Position numbers and translations under genes: made by a program. The notes beneath the pieces are model-generated. The model saw nothing but the letters and a program-made list of their open reading frames with translations, ran no database searches and was not told the origin of the DNA. Source: Gammaproteobacteria bacterium (GTDB taxonomy: Bacteria > Pseudomonadota > Gammaproteobacteria > Burkholderiales > Burkholderiaceae_C). From it: a stretch of DNA of 41,941 bases. Location: assembly GCA_018820395.1 (NCBI GenBank), contig JAHJOG010000289.1:1-41941 (forward strand). Reading direction: 5' to 3'. Shown one piece after another: positions 26,905 to 35,022 of this stretch (position 1 is its first letter; each line of letters begins with the position of its first letter).

Positions 26905-26963
26905 GGCGCTGTGCTTGCTGAAAGGGGGAGGTCGGACAAGACCGATGCTGGAGGCGTTGAACG

Positions 26964-26977
26964 TGTAATCGATTACA
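26964..26977. promoter_or_regulatory. LacI-family operator palindrome upstream of the LacI/ABC operon
   Basis: TGTAATCGATTACA is a perfect 14-bp palindrome with central CG, the usual architecture of LacI/GalR operators. It lies 59 bp before the lacI ATG in the 160-bp gap to lspA. On the minus strand its left half (TGTAAT) resembles a -10 box, so the repressor could cover the promoter. No second copy is visible before the binding-protein gene. Confidence 0.7.
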
Positions 26978-27064
26978 TTTCAGCGCCGAAGTATGACCCC
27001 GTCATGACAAAAGGGAACCCCGCGTTTCCCCCGAGGCGGCGCTCGCGCGCCGAAACGTGCGGCC

Positions 27065-27568
27065 TCAGGTGCGGCGCCGCATGCGCCGGATTTCGTCGAG
27101 CACCAGGCAGATGGCGCCCAGCGTGATGGCGCTGTCGGCCACGTTGAACGCCGGAAAGTGCCGGCCGCCGAGATGGAAGTCGAAGAAGTCCACCACGTAG
27201 CCGTGCATCATGCGATCGATGACGTTGCCGATGGCACCGCCGAGGATGGACGCCATCGCGAAGCAGAAGAGCTTCTGCCCCGGATGCGACTTGAGCATCC
27301 ACACGATGAACACCGCGGCCGCGACGCCGATGCCGGTGAAGAGCCAGCGCTGCCAGCCCGCTGCATCCGCGAGAAATGAAAAAGCCGCGCCGGTGTTGTG
27401 CGCCCGCACGATATTGAAGAAGCTGGTGATGTAGGTCGCATCACCCAGCTTGTAGGCGCCGAGGATCGCGGTCTTGGTGATCTGGTCGACGACAAGGATC
27501 ACCAGGGCCACCGCGAGCCAGGGCCAGATGCCGCTGCGCACGGGCGTCAGCTCTCGCGAGGCCATCAT
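27065..27568 (-). CDS. lspA: Lipoprotein signal peptidase (signal peptidase II)
   Basis: A 167-residue inner-membrane aspartyl protease that removes signal peptides from diacylglyceryl-prolipoproteins. Four membrane helices are visible. The catalytic aspartates lie in GNVIDR and FNVADSAI, and the NTGAAFSF motif is conserved. The ileS stop overlaps its start: ATGATG at 27568-27563 offers two adjacent starts, giving a 4-bp or 1-bp overlap. The ribF-ileS-lspA order is the standard proteobacterial arrangement. Confidence 0.96.
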   Translation of the reverse strand: MMASRELTPVRSGIWPWLAVALVILVVDQITKTAILGAYKLGDATYITSFFNIVRAHNTGAAFSFLADAAGWQRWLFTGIGVAAAVFIVWMLKSHPGQKLFCFAMASILGGAIGNVIDRMMHGYVVDFFDFHLGGRHFPAFNVADSAITLGAICLVLDEIRRMRRRT

Positions 27569-30402
27569 GCGACGCTCCTGGATTCGCCGGCACCGAACAG
27601 GTTGCTGGTGCAGCGGCTGCAGAGCGTGGGGTGCGCCGAGTCGTGGCCGACGTCGTCGCGCCAGTGCCAGCAGCGCTCACACTTCACCGCAGCGCTTGCG
27701 GCGACCGACACGCTCAGGCTGTCGCCAGCGAGCAGTTCGACCTTCGAGGTGATGAGGACGAACTTGAGGTCGTCGCCGAGCGAGGCCAGCAAGGCGTGGT
27801 CGTCGGCGCCAGCGGTGAGCTGCACGTTCGCCTGCAGCGACGAGCCGAGCTGACCCGCGGCGCGGACGGTTTCGATGTCCTTGTTGACGGTGTCGCGGAT
27901 CTCGCGCACGCGGGTCCACTTGGCCAGCAGGGCTTCGTCGGGCGTGCCGAGCTCGCTATAGACCTGCGTGAAGATCGATTGCCCGTTGCCGCACAGCGCC
28001 CAGGCTTCTTCTGCGGTGAAGCTCAGGAAGGGCGCCATCCAGCGCAGCATCGCCTGCGTGATGTGCCAGAGCGCCGTCTGGGCGCTGCGCCGCGCCAGCG
28101 AGCCGGGCGCGGTGGTGTAGAGCCGGTCCTTGAGGACGTCGAGATAGAAAGCGCCCAGGTCTTCCGAGCAGTACACCTGCAGCTTGGCCACCACGGGGTG
28201 GAACTCGTACACCTTGTAGTGGGCCAGCACCTCGGCCTGGAACTGCGCTGCGCGGGCGAGCGCGTAGCGGTCGATTTCGAGCAGCTGGTCGAGCGGGACC
28301 GCATCCTTCGCGATGTCGAAATCGCTGGTGTTGGCCAGCAGGAATCGCAGCGTGTTGCGGATGCGGCGGTAGGCGTCGACGACGCGGGCCAGGATCTTGT
28401 CGTCCCCGGCGATGTCGCCTGAATAGTCGCTGGCCGCGACCCAGAGCCGAGTGATCTCGGCGCCGAGCTTCTTGCTGACCTCCTGCGGGTCGATGCCGTT
28501 GCCGAGTGACTTGCTCATCTTGCGGCCGTGGCTGTCGACCGTGAATCCGTGCGTGAGCAGACCACGGTAAGGCGCGCGCCCTTCGAGCGCGCAGGCGATC
28601 AGCAGCGACGAATGGAACCAGCCGCGGTGCTGGTCGTGGCCTTCGAGGTAGAGGTCGGCCTCGGGGCCGGTGTCGTGGTGTACGCCCGGGTGCGTGCCGC
28701 GCAGCACGTGGACGAACGTGGAGCCGGAATCGAACCAGACTTCGAGGATGTCGGTGCTCTTGGTGTAGAGCGGAGCGTCGTCCGCGCCCAGGATGTCTTC
28801 GGCGCTGACGCGGCTCCAGGCCTCGATGCCGCCGGCCTCGACGATGTCGGCCGCCTGGTCGAGGATCTCCATGGTGCGCGGGTGCAGCTCGCCGCTGTCC
28901 TTGTGCAGGAAGAACGGGATCGGCACGCCCCAGCTGCGCTGGCGCGAGATGCACCAGTCGGGCCGGTTGGCGATCATGTCGTGCAGGCGCGCCTTGCCGT
29001 TTTCCGGATAGAAGCTGGTCTGTTCGATGGCTTCGAGCGCGGTCTGGCGCAGGGTCTTGGTCGCCTTGTCGCGGGTGAACACGCCTTCGCCTTCGTCCAT
29101 GCGGATGAACCACTGCGCCGCGGCGCGATAGATCACCGGGGTCTTGTGGCGCCAGCAGTGCGGGTAGCTGTGCTGCAGCGGTTCGGTGGTCAGGAGGCGG
29201 CCGGCGTCGCGCAGCGCTTCGATGATGTGCGGCACGGCCTTCCAGATGTTCTGGCCGCCGAAAAGCGGGAAGTCGGGCGCGTAGGAACCGTTGCCCTGCA
29301 CGGGGTTCAGGATGTCGTCGTAGGCCAGGCCGTGGGCGACGCAGGAGTTGAAGTCGTCCACGCCGTAGGCGGGCGAAGAATGGACCAGCCCGGTGCCGTC
29401 GTCGGCAGTGGCGTAGTCGGCCAGGTACACCGGCGACAGACGGCGGTAGCCGGCTTCAACGTCGTAGAGCGGATGCTCGAACTCGAGTCCGCCGAGCCGC
29501 TCGCCCGGGACGGTGGCGATGACCTGGCCGTCGAGCGCATAGCGCGTCATGCACATCTCGACCAGCGAACTGGCCAGTATGAGCAGGCCGCGGTCGGTGT
29601 CGACGAGCGAATAGTCGAGCGCGGGGTTGAGGTTGATGGCCTGGTTGGCCGGGATGGTCCAGGCGGTGGTGGTCCAGATCACCGCGAAGACGTCGCCGAG
29701 CGCATCGGGCCGGTCGAAGGCGGCGAGCACCTTGTCGCGCTCATGGGCCTTGAAGGCGACGTCGATGGTCTGCGATTTCTTGTCGGCGTATTCGATCTCG
29801 AACTCCGCGAGCGACGAGCCGCAGTCGAAGCACCAGTACACCGGCTTCAGGCCGCGGTAGACGAAACCGCGCTCGATCACGCGCTTGAAGGCGCGCAGTT
29901 CGCCGGCCTCGTTGGCGAAATCCATCGTCTTGTAGGGATGGTCCCATTCGCCCAGCACGCCCAGGCGCTGGAAATCCACCATCTGCTCGGCGATCTGTTC
30001 GGTGGCGTAGGCGCGGCTCTTGGCCTGCATCTCGTCGCGGCTCAGGTTGCGGCCGTACTTCTTCTCGATGGCGTTCTCGATCGGCAGGCCGTGGCAGTCC
30101 CAACCGGGCACGTAGAGCGCGTCGAAGCCTTCGAGCTGCCGGGCCTTGGTGATCATGTCCTTCAGGATCTTGTTGACGGCGTGACCCATGTGGATCTGGC
30201 CATTGGCATAGGGCGGGCCGTCGTGCAGGATGAACTTGGGAGCGCCGTGGCGGGCGTCGCGCAGCCGGTGGTAGCGGCCTTCCTCGTTCCATTGGCGGAC
30301 CCAGCCGGGCTCGCGCTTGGGCAGGTCGCCGCGCATGGGGAAGGGCGTGTCGGGCAGGTTGAGGGTGGCGCGGTAATCGGTGGGTGGGGCGGCGTCGGAC
30401 AT
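27565..30402 (-). CDS. ileS: Isoleucyl-tRNA synthetase
   Basis: A 945-residue class I aminoacyl-tRNA synthetase that charges tRNA-Ile. The HIGH motif is HMGH at 71-74 within [16 protein letters not shown], and KMSKS lies near 623-627. An editing (CP1) domain separates the two Rossmann halves. The C-terminal zinc finger is CERCWHW ... [10 protein letters not shown]. Length is normal. It overlaps lspA by up to 4 bp, and upstream a 115-bp gap to ribF holds a REP-like inverted repeat. No leader regulatory structure of T-box type is seen. Confidence 0.97.
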   Translation of the reverse strand: MSDAAPPTDYRATLNLPDTPFPMRGDLPKREPGWVRQWNEEGRYHRLRDARHGAPKFILHDGPPYANGQIHMGHAVNKILKDMITKARQLEGFDALYVPGWDCHGLPIENAIEKKYGRNLSRDEMQAKSRAYATEQIAEQMVDFQRLGVLGEWDHPYKTMDFANEAGELRAFKRVIERGFVYRGLKPVYWCFDCGSSLAEFEIEYADKKSQTIDVAFKAHERDKVLAAFDRPDALGDVFAVIWTTTAWTIPANQAINLNPALDYSLVDTDRGLLILASSLVEMCMTRYALDGQVIATVPGERLGGLEFEHPLYDVEAGYRRLSPVYLADYATADDGTGLVHSSPAYGVDDFNSCVAHGLAYDDILNPVQGNGSYAPDFPLFGGQNIWKAVPHIIEALRDAGRLLTTEPLQHSYPHCWRHKTPVIYRAAAQWFIRMDEGEGVFTRDKATKTLRQTALEAIEQTSFYPENGKARLHDMIANRPDWCISRQRSWGVPIPFFLHKDSGELHPRTMEILDQAADIVEAGGIEAWSRVSAEDILGADDAPLYTKSTDILEVWFDSGSTFVHVLRGTHPGVHHDTGPEADLYLEGHDQHRGWFHSSLLIACALEGRAPYRGLLTHGFTVDSHGRKMSKSLGNGIDPQEVSKKLGAEITRLWVAASDYSGDIAGDDKILARVVDAYRRIRNTLRFLLANTSDFDIAKDAVPLDQLLEIDRYALARAAQFQAEVLAHYKVYEFHPVVAKLQVYCSEDLGAFYLDVLKDRLYTTAPGSLARRSAQTALWHITQAMLRWMAPFLSFTAEEAWALCGNGQSIFTQVYSELGTPDEALLAKWTRVREIRDTVNKDIETVRAAGQLGSSLQANVQLTAGADDHALLASLGDDLKFVLITSKVELLAGDSLSVSVAASAAVKCERCWHWRDDVGHDSAHPTLCSRCTSNLFGAGESRSVA

Positions 30403-30420
30403 GATGGATTGCGAAACAGG

Positions 30421-30495
30421 CTTCGACAGGCTCAGCCCGAACGGGGGTGATCGTCGGTGCGGAATTCAAGCCGTTCGCCCTGAGCTTGTCGAAGG
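30421..30495. repeat. REP-like inverted repeat between ribF and ileS
   Basis: Arm 1 (30421-30444, starting CTTCGACAGGCTCAG) pairs with arm 2 (30471-30495, ending CTTGTCGAAGG); 21 of 24 positions are complementary, around a 26-bp loop. The sequence resembles a short palindromic element common in Comamonadaceae and other proteobacteria. It sits within the ribF-ileS transcription unit and could modulate read-through or RNA stability. Confidence 0.75.
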
Positions 30496-30517
30496 GCGGC
30501 AGCGCGTGCGTGCAGGG

Positions 30518-31554
30518 CTAAATTCGGTCGCGCGTGGTCTGGCGATGCGTCTCGGCGTGCGTGGACGCGAAAAAGGCGCGTGCGTCGCTGCAGTCCTTGG
30601 CGATGCCCGCGGTGAGGGCTTCGAGACTGGTGTAGCGCAATTCGTCGTGCAGTTTGTGCAGCAGTTCCACGCGGACGATCTTACCGTAGCCACCTTCGGT
30701 GCCGAGGCCGGCCGGCCAGTCGAGGCAGTGCGTTTCGAGCAGCACGCGGCCGCCATTGACGTCGTTGGCGTCGAGCGAAGGGCGCACACCCAGATTGGCC
30801 ACTCCTTGCAGCTGGATGGCGCCCAGCCCATGCACCAGCACGGCGAAGATGCCGCTCGCCGCCGGCTTCCAGTGCTTGAAGCGCAGGTTGAGCGTGCGAA
30901 AGCCGTCGTCGCGTCCCGGTGCCGACGCGCCGAGCGCGCGCCCGAGCCGCCGCCCGCGCACCACGTGGCCCGAGATGGCAAGGGCCGGCCCAGCAAGGCC
31001 TGCACGCCGGCCATGCGGCCTTCGGCCAGCGCTTCACGCACGGCGGAGCTAGAGACTCGCAGGCCGTGCACTTCGTAGCTGTTCATGCGCGCCACGTCGA
31101 ACCCGAATCGGTCGCCGGCCCGGTCGAGCATCGCGTAGTCGCCGGCTCGCTTGGCGCCGAAGCGAAAGTCGTCGCCCACCAGGACGTAGCGCGCGCCGAG
31201 CCCGTCGATCAGCACCTGCTGGATGAACTCGTCCGGCGTCTGCGAGGCCAGCTTGGCGTCGAAGGGAAGGACGATGGTCTGGTCGACGCCGCTGGCAGCG
31301 AGCTCGCTCAGCTTGTCGCGCAGCGTGCCGATGCGCGCGGGAGCGAGCTCGGGGCGCTTGTTGATGGCGGCAAAGTAGTCGCGCGGGTGCGGCTCGAAGG
31401 TCATCACGCAGCTCGGTAGCCCGCGCAGCCGTGCCTCGCTCTTCAAGAGCCCGAGCATGGCCTGGTGGCCGCGATGCACGCCGTCGAAATTGCCGATGGT
31501 GAGTGCACAGGCCGGCGCCACGCCCGGATGCCTGAAGCCTCTGAAGACCTGCAT
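30518..31554 (-). pseudogene. ribF: Bifunctional riboflavin kinase/FMN adenylyltransferase, frameshifted
   Basis: The N-terminal FMN adenylyltransferase domain starts at the ATG at 31554 and has TIGNFDGVHRGHQAML, VMTFEPHPRDYF, VGDDFRFG and RVSSSAVREAL. The C-terminal riboflavin kinase domain (30518-30964) continues in another frame with GRALGASAPGRDDGFRTLNL and LGVRPSLD. The two join if one base is added near 30980: the DNA reads CCCTTGCCATCTCGG where CCCTT(C)GCC ATC TCG would give the expected PxAISGHVVRG. Total length is 2 mod 3, consistent with a one-base deletion. RibF is normally the sole route to FMN and FAD, so a sequencing error is likely; otherwise the domains are made separately from GTG 30964. 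Confidence 0.9.
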
Positions 31555-31611
31555 GGTTGATATCTTTTTGATAGCGCCCTGGCCGCGTGGAGCGGGCAAG
31601 TACGGCGGATT

Positions 31612-31646
31612 GTCACAAACCCGGTATATTGTGACGCAGTGCGTCA
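31612..31646. promoter_or_regulatory. Overlapping inverted repeats between ribF and the HNH gene
   Basis: GTCACAA (31612-31618) and TTGTGAC (31629-31635) form a perfect inverted repeat with a 10-bp spacer that contains TATAT. Directly overlapping is a second perfect palindrome, TGACGCAGTGCGTCA (31632-31646). They lie in the 158-bp divergent promoter region of ribF and the HNH endonuclease gene, so they could be operators. No regulator consensus was recognised and no good -35 box accompanies them. Confidence 0.35.
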
Positions 31647-31712
31647 ATTGCGAGCCCCCGGCGCTGCGTTGCCGAGGGCCCTGCGTGGTTCCCTTTTTCG
31701 AGGAGGCATGTG

Positions 31713-32285
31713 GTGAAGGTCTTGAAGCTGTCGGCCCAGGGATTGCCCCAGTCGTGGATTTCGCTCGAACAGGCGGTGATCCACTATGCGGCGGAGGAGG
31801 TGCGCTGGGAAGCGGGGGCTCAGGTCGCGCTGTTTCGCGGCGGCTTCAACGCCGTGACGGGGCGGCAGTCGCAGATCGCGATCAACAGCATCATCGGCAC
31901 CAAGGGCGTCCCGCGCATCAACCCGTTCGCGCAACGGCCGGGTCTGTCCAACGTCAAGCTGTTCGCGCGCGATCGGAATATCTGCGCGTACTGCGGCGGG
32001 CATTTCCATGAAGACGCGCTGACGCGCGAGCACATCATTCCGTTCGCGCAGAACGGCATCGACACCTGGATGAACGTGGTCACGGCGTGCAAGCCATGCA
32101 ACCACCGCAAGAGCAGCCGCACGCCCGAGCAGGCGAACATGCCCCTGCTGTATGCGCCCTACGTGCCGAGCCTCTGGGAAGACTTCATCCTGCGCAACCG
32201 GCGCATTCTGGCGGACCAGATGGAATTCTTGATGGCGCATCTGCCGCAGAGTTCGCGGCTGCACGGCGAAACCATCCTCCAGTAG
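31713..32285 (+). CDS. HNH endonuclease family protein
   Basis: A 190-residue protein with an N-terminal region of about 85 residues (SWISLEQAVIHYAAEEVRWE) and an HNH/McrA-type nuclease domain near residues 90-140. The zinc ligands are CAYC and CKPC, the metal-binding His is in TREHIIPF, and the closing CNHRKSSRTP completes the fold. A GTG at 31713 is chosen because AGGAGG ends 6 bp before it; GTG 31710 is possible. It stands alone, divergent from ribF and convergent with the hydrolase gene. I recognise it as a conserved solitary HNH protein; its biological target is unknown and it has no visible restriction-modification or phage context. Confidence 0.88.
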   Translation: MKVLKLSAQGLPQSWISLEQAVIHYAAEEVRWEAGAQVALFRGGFNAVTGRQSQIAINSIIGTKGVPRINPFAQRPGLSNVKLFARDRNICAYCGGHFHEDALTREHIIPFAQNGIDTWMNVVTACKPCNHRKSSRTPEQANMPLLYAPYVPSLWEDFILRNRRILADQMEFLMAHLPQSSRLHGETILQ

Positions 32286-32313
32286 CTCACTGCCGGCCTG
32301 CCCGGTCGGCGGC

Positions 32314-33693
32314 TCAGTAGGTGAGCTCGAGCACGCTCACGTGCCCCTGCGCCAGCGGCCAGGTCTGGGCGACCAAGCCTTCCTGATTGAAGCGCGCCGT
32401 GACCGCTCTCGGCGCATCGCTCGCCAGCTTGAGCTTGGCGTTGGACACGCCCGCACCCTGCGACGGGACACCCGGGAGCATCGGGCGGCCATCGAACTGC
32501 ATGGTGTCGCGCTGAACGTCGAAATAGCCGCGCGGCCGGGTCAGGATGACCAGCGCCTTGGCATCGCGGTCAGCCTCCGCGACGCGTTCCGGTCGCAGGT
32601 TGACCAGAGTGCTCGAGCGCGGAAAAGGGCTGCGGTAGATGTGCGTGGTGGCGTAGCCCGGCGCGGAGATGACGAATTCGTAGCTCGCGGTGGGATCGCC
32701 TTCGAACGGGCCCCAGCGCCCGTCCTTGCCGATGGTCTGCGTGAGGACGGCATCGCCCAGGCGGGCGCCTGAGGCCGGGTCGACCCGGAAGACGGACAGC
32801 CCGGCGCCGACGATCGGCAGGTTGTTGGCGAACGAGCCGCTGGCGGGGTTCAGCGGATCCAGGCCCATGCCGGTCACGTTGCCCGACAGCTTGATTGGCA
32901 CTTCCACCAACGGTTCGAGGATGCGTGGTGCTTCGCCTGTCAGAAACTGCCAGTCTGCAGCGAAGGCGGCCGGAGAAAAGGAGGTCTCGCGATGATCGAC
33001 GCCCGGCAGCACCACGTTGGTGGCGCCCTTGAGCGCCGGACCGTCGAACCCGATGTTCGTCGGCGTGCCGCGGGAGCCGATCCAGAGGCCGTCCGGCTGC
33101 GCGTACTTGTCGTTGCTGTCGGATCGCACGGTCAGCCATTTCACGCCCGGCGTGACCTCGTCGCCGGCGGCGTTCTTCGGCGCATTGAGCTCACGGATGA
33201 AGGGGCTCAGGCCGGAAAATTCGCTGCGCTCGCGCACGCCTGGGATGGCCCAGATGCCATGAGCGGGATTGCCGCCGAGGACGACCTGACTCACCACGGC
33301 GTTTCCGCCGCCGTTCTGCACGTAGTTGCGGATCGTGTTGCCACCGCGCGAATTGCCGATGAGCACCACCTTGTCGGCGCCGGTGGACTTGAGCACGCGC
33401 TCCACTTCCGACTTGAGAAAGGCCATCGATTCCGCCGTCGAACTGCGGCCGGGCTGGGCGACCGTGTCGTCCTCGCGCGCGAGCGGGTAGGGCTGTTCGA
33501 TGGCGAACAGCCGATCGCGCGGCCAGCCGTTCGATTCGAAGCGCCAGATCGTGGTCTGCCAGAGCGCGGCGCTGTCGCCATTGCCATGCACGAAGACGAT
33601 CGGCGGGCGCTCGGTCATCGTTGGCAAAGTCGTGCAGGCAGCGAGCATGGTGGTGGCGAGAACCGAGGCAAGCAGGGAGCGGCGAGTGTGCAT
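32314..33693 (-). CDS. Exported alpha/beta-hydrolase lipoprotein
   Basis: A 459-residue protein with signal MHTRRSLLASVLATTMLAAC; the lipobox LAAC places a lipidated Cys at residue 20, and the twin Arg is reminiscent of a Tat signal. The hydrolase domain has the oxyanion stretch IVFVHGNGDSAALW, nucleophile elbow GNSRG (Ser115) and a probable catalytic His in GVDHRETSF. After residue 300 a beta-rich C-terminal half (LSGNVTGMGLDPLNP, GRWGPFEGDPTASYEF) looks like a binding or accessory domain. An esterase or depolymerase role is likely but the polymer is unknown. The open frame extends to 33948, but that stretch overlaps the acyl-CoA dehydrogenase gene and is unlike a signal peptide. Confidence 0.82.
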   Translation of the reverse strand: MHTRRSLLASVLATTMLAACTTLPTMTERPPIVFVHGNGDSAALWQTTIWRFESNGWPRDRLFAIEQPYPLAREDDTVAQPGRSSTAESMAFLKSEVERVLKSTGADKVVLIGNSRGGNTIRNYVQNGGGNAVVSQVVLGGNPAHGIWAIPGVRERSEFSGLSPFIRELNAPKNAAGDEVTPGVKWLTVRSDSNDKYAQPDGLWIGSRGTPTNIGFDGPALKGATNVVLPGVDHRETSFSPAAFAADWQFLTGEAPRILEPLVEVPIKLSGNVTGMGLDPLNPASGSFANNLPIVGAGLSVFRVDPASGARLGDAVLTQTIGKDGRWGPFEGDPTASYEFVISAPGYATTHIYRSPFPRSSTLVNLRPERVAEADRDAKALVILTRPRGYFDVQRDTMQFDGRPMLPGVPSQGAGVSNAKLKLASDAPRAVTARFNQEGLVAQTWPLAQGHVSVLELTY

Positions 33694-33880
33694 GGCAGAT
33701 GGGCCGAGAAGCCGAGTCGGTGATGTTAGGGGGCCGGGGCGACATCCTGATGGACGGCGGCAAGCAATTCCACACTGCGGACCCGGTGTCGGCGCAGCGA
33801 GGACCGGACCGAGGGCCATTGCCGCGGCTTGCGTGATCCCGCCGTCACGGGCGCCGAGCTGGACGAACGCAAAGCACCTC

Positions 33881-34996
33881 TCAGGCGAAAACGCCTGCCG
33901 TGTCTTGCATCCGCTCCGACACCTCGCCCAGATGGTGCAAGGTGTCACCGTAGGTCATTTCGAGCTGCGTCAGTTTCCGGAAGTAGTGGCTGACGATGTA
34001 TTCGTCGGTCACGCCGATTCCGCCATGCAGCTGCACCGACTGCTGGCCGACGAAGCGCATCGAAACGCCGAGCTGGTACTTGGCTCGGGCAATGGCCTGG
34101 CGCCGCTCGGCGGGCGGCGCATTGAGTTTGAGGCTCGCGTAGTAGCTCATGGAACGCGCCAGCTCGAGTTGCATCTTGACGTCGGCCACACGGTGGCGCA
34201 GCGCCTGAAACGAGGCGATGGGCACGCCGAACTGCTTGCGGGTATTCATGTAGTCGACGGTGACGGCAACGGTCTGGTCCATCACGCCGATGGCCTCCGC
34301 GCAGGCCGCCGCGATGCCGATGTCGACCGCGTGCTCGAGCACCGGCAGGCCGTCTGCGGCGACGAGTGCGGCGGACGCCTTGTCGAACACCACTTCGGCG
34401 GCCCGGCTGCCGTCCTGCGTGGAATAACCGCGGGCGGCCACGCCATCGGCAGCGCGTTCGACCAGGAAGAGCGCAATGCGCCCATCTAGCTTGGCCGGGA
34501 CGATGCAGGCGTCGGCTTCATCCCCGACCGGAACGATGCTCTTGGTGCCGCTCAGGCGGAATCCGTTTCCGGATTTCTCGGCAGTGGCTTCGCAAATGTC
34601 CAGCCGCCAGCGCGCCTTGCGCTCCTGGTGCGCCAGCACGACCAGCGCCTGTCCTCCAGCGATTCGCGGCAACCAGTTGTTCTTGGTCTCGTCGCTCGCG
34701 TGCCCAGCCAGGACAGCGCCCGCGATGAGGGACTGCGCCAGTGGCTCGAGCACGATGCCGCGCCCGAGCTGTTCCATCACCACCATGCCCTCGACCGGCC
34801 CCATGCCAAGGCCGCCCGCATCCTCCGGGATGTAGAGGCCGCCGAGGCCGAGCTCGGCGAGTTCGTCCCAGGCTTCGCGAGAGAAGCCTCCCGCGTTCTC
34901 GATCGAGCGACGGCGCTCGAAGGTGTAGCCCTTCTCCACCCATCGGGCGACGGCGTCGCGAAGTTGTTGCTGGTCGTCTGAAAAATCGAAGTCCAT
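33881..34996 (-). CDS. Acyl-CoA dehydrogenase family protein, apparently without catalytic base
   Basis: A 371-residue flavoprotein-fold subunit. Family landmarks are present (GLYIPEDAGGLGMG, QQSVQLHGGIGVTDEY), but the C-terminal loop where ordinary acyl-CoA dehydrogenases carry the catalytic Glu (GT/SNE-type motif) reads MTYGDTLHHLG, with no Glu in position. Its start lies 26 bp after the end of a second, longer acyl-CoA dehydrogenase gene. Such adjacent pairs in steroid and branched-chain catabolism form alpha2beta2 heterotetramers in which one chain supplies the base. I infer the same here; the substrate is unknown. Confidence 0.9.
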   Translation of the reverse strand: MDFDFSDDQQQLRDAVARWVEKGYTFERRRSIENAGGFSREAWDELAELGLGGLYIPEDAGGLGMGPVEGMVVMEQLGRGIVLEPLAQSLIAGAVLAGHASDETKNNWLPRIAGGQALVVLAHQERKARWRLDICEATAEKSGNGFRLSGTKSIVPVGDEADACIVPAKLDGRIALFLVERAADGVAARGYSTQDGSRAAEVVFDKASAALVAADGLPVLEHAVDIGIAAACAEAIGVMDQTVAVTVDYMNTRKQFGVPIASFQALRHRVADVKMQLELARSMSYYASLKLNAPPAERRQAIARAKYQLGVSMRFVGQQSVQLHGGIGVTDEYIVSHYFRKLTQLEMTYGDTLHHLGEVSERMQDTAGVFA

Positions 34997-35022
34997 GCTC
35001 TTTTCCTTGTTGGTCCGTTCGG

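Noticed and set aside
26990..27064. Terminator after lspA
   Set aside because: A GGCGC-GCGA-GCGCC hairpin is present but it has no T run on the lspA strand, so it was not called.
28528..30450. 640-codon plus-strand open frame antisense to ileS
   Set aside because: Mirror of a conserved gene in GC-rich DNA; no motifs and no ribosome binding site.
33694..33880. 187-bp gap between the hydrolase and acyl-CoA dehydrogenase genes
   Set aside because: Searched on both strands for a small gene, tRNA, terminator or palindrome; nothing convincing was seen.
33694..33948. 85-residue N-terminal extension of the lipoprotein hydrolase
   Set aside because: It overlaps the acyl-CoA dehydrogenase gene and would bury a clear lipoprotein signal peptide beginning at 33693.
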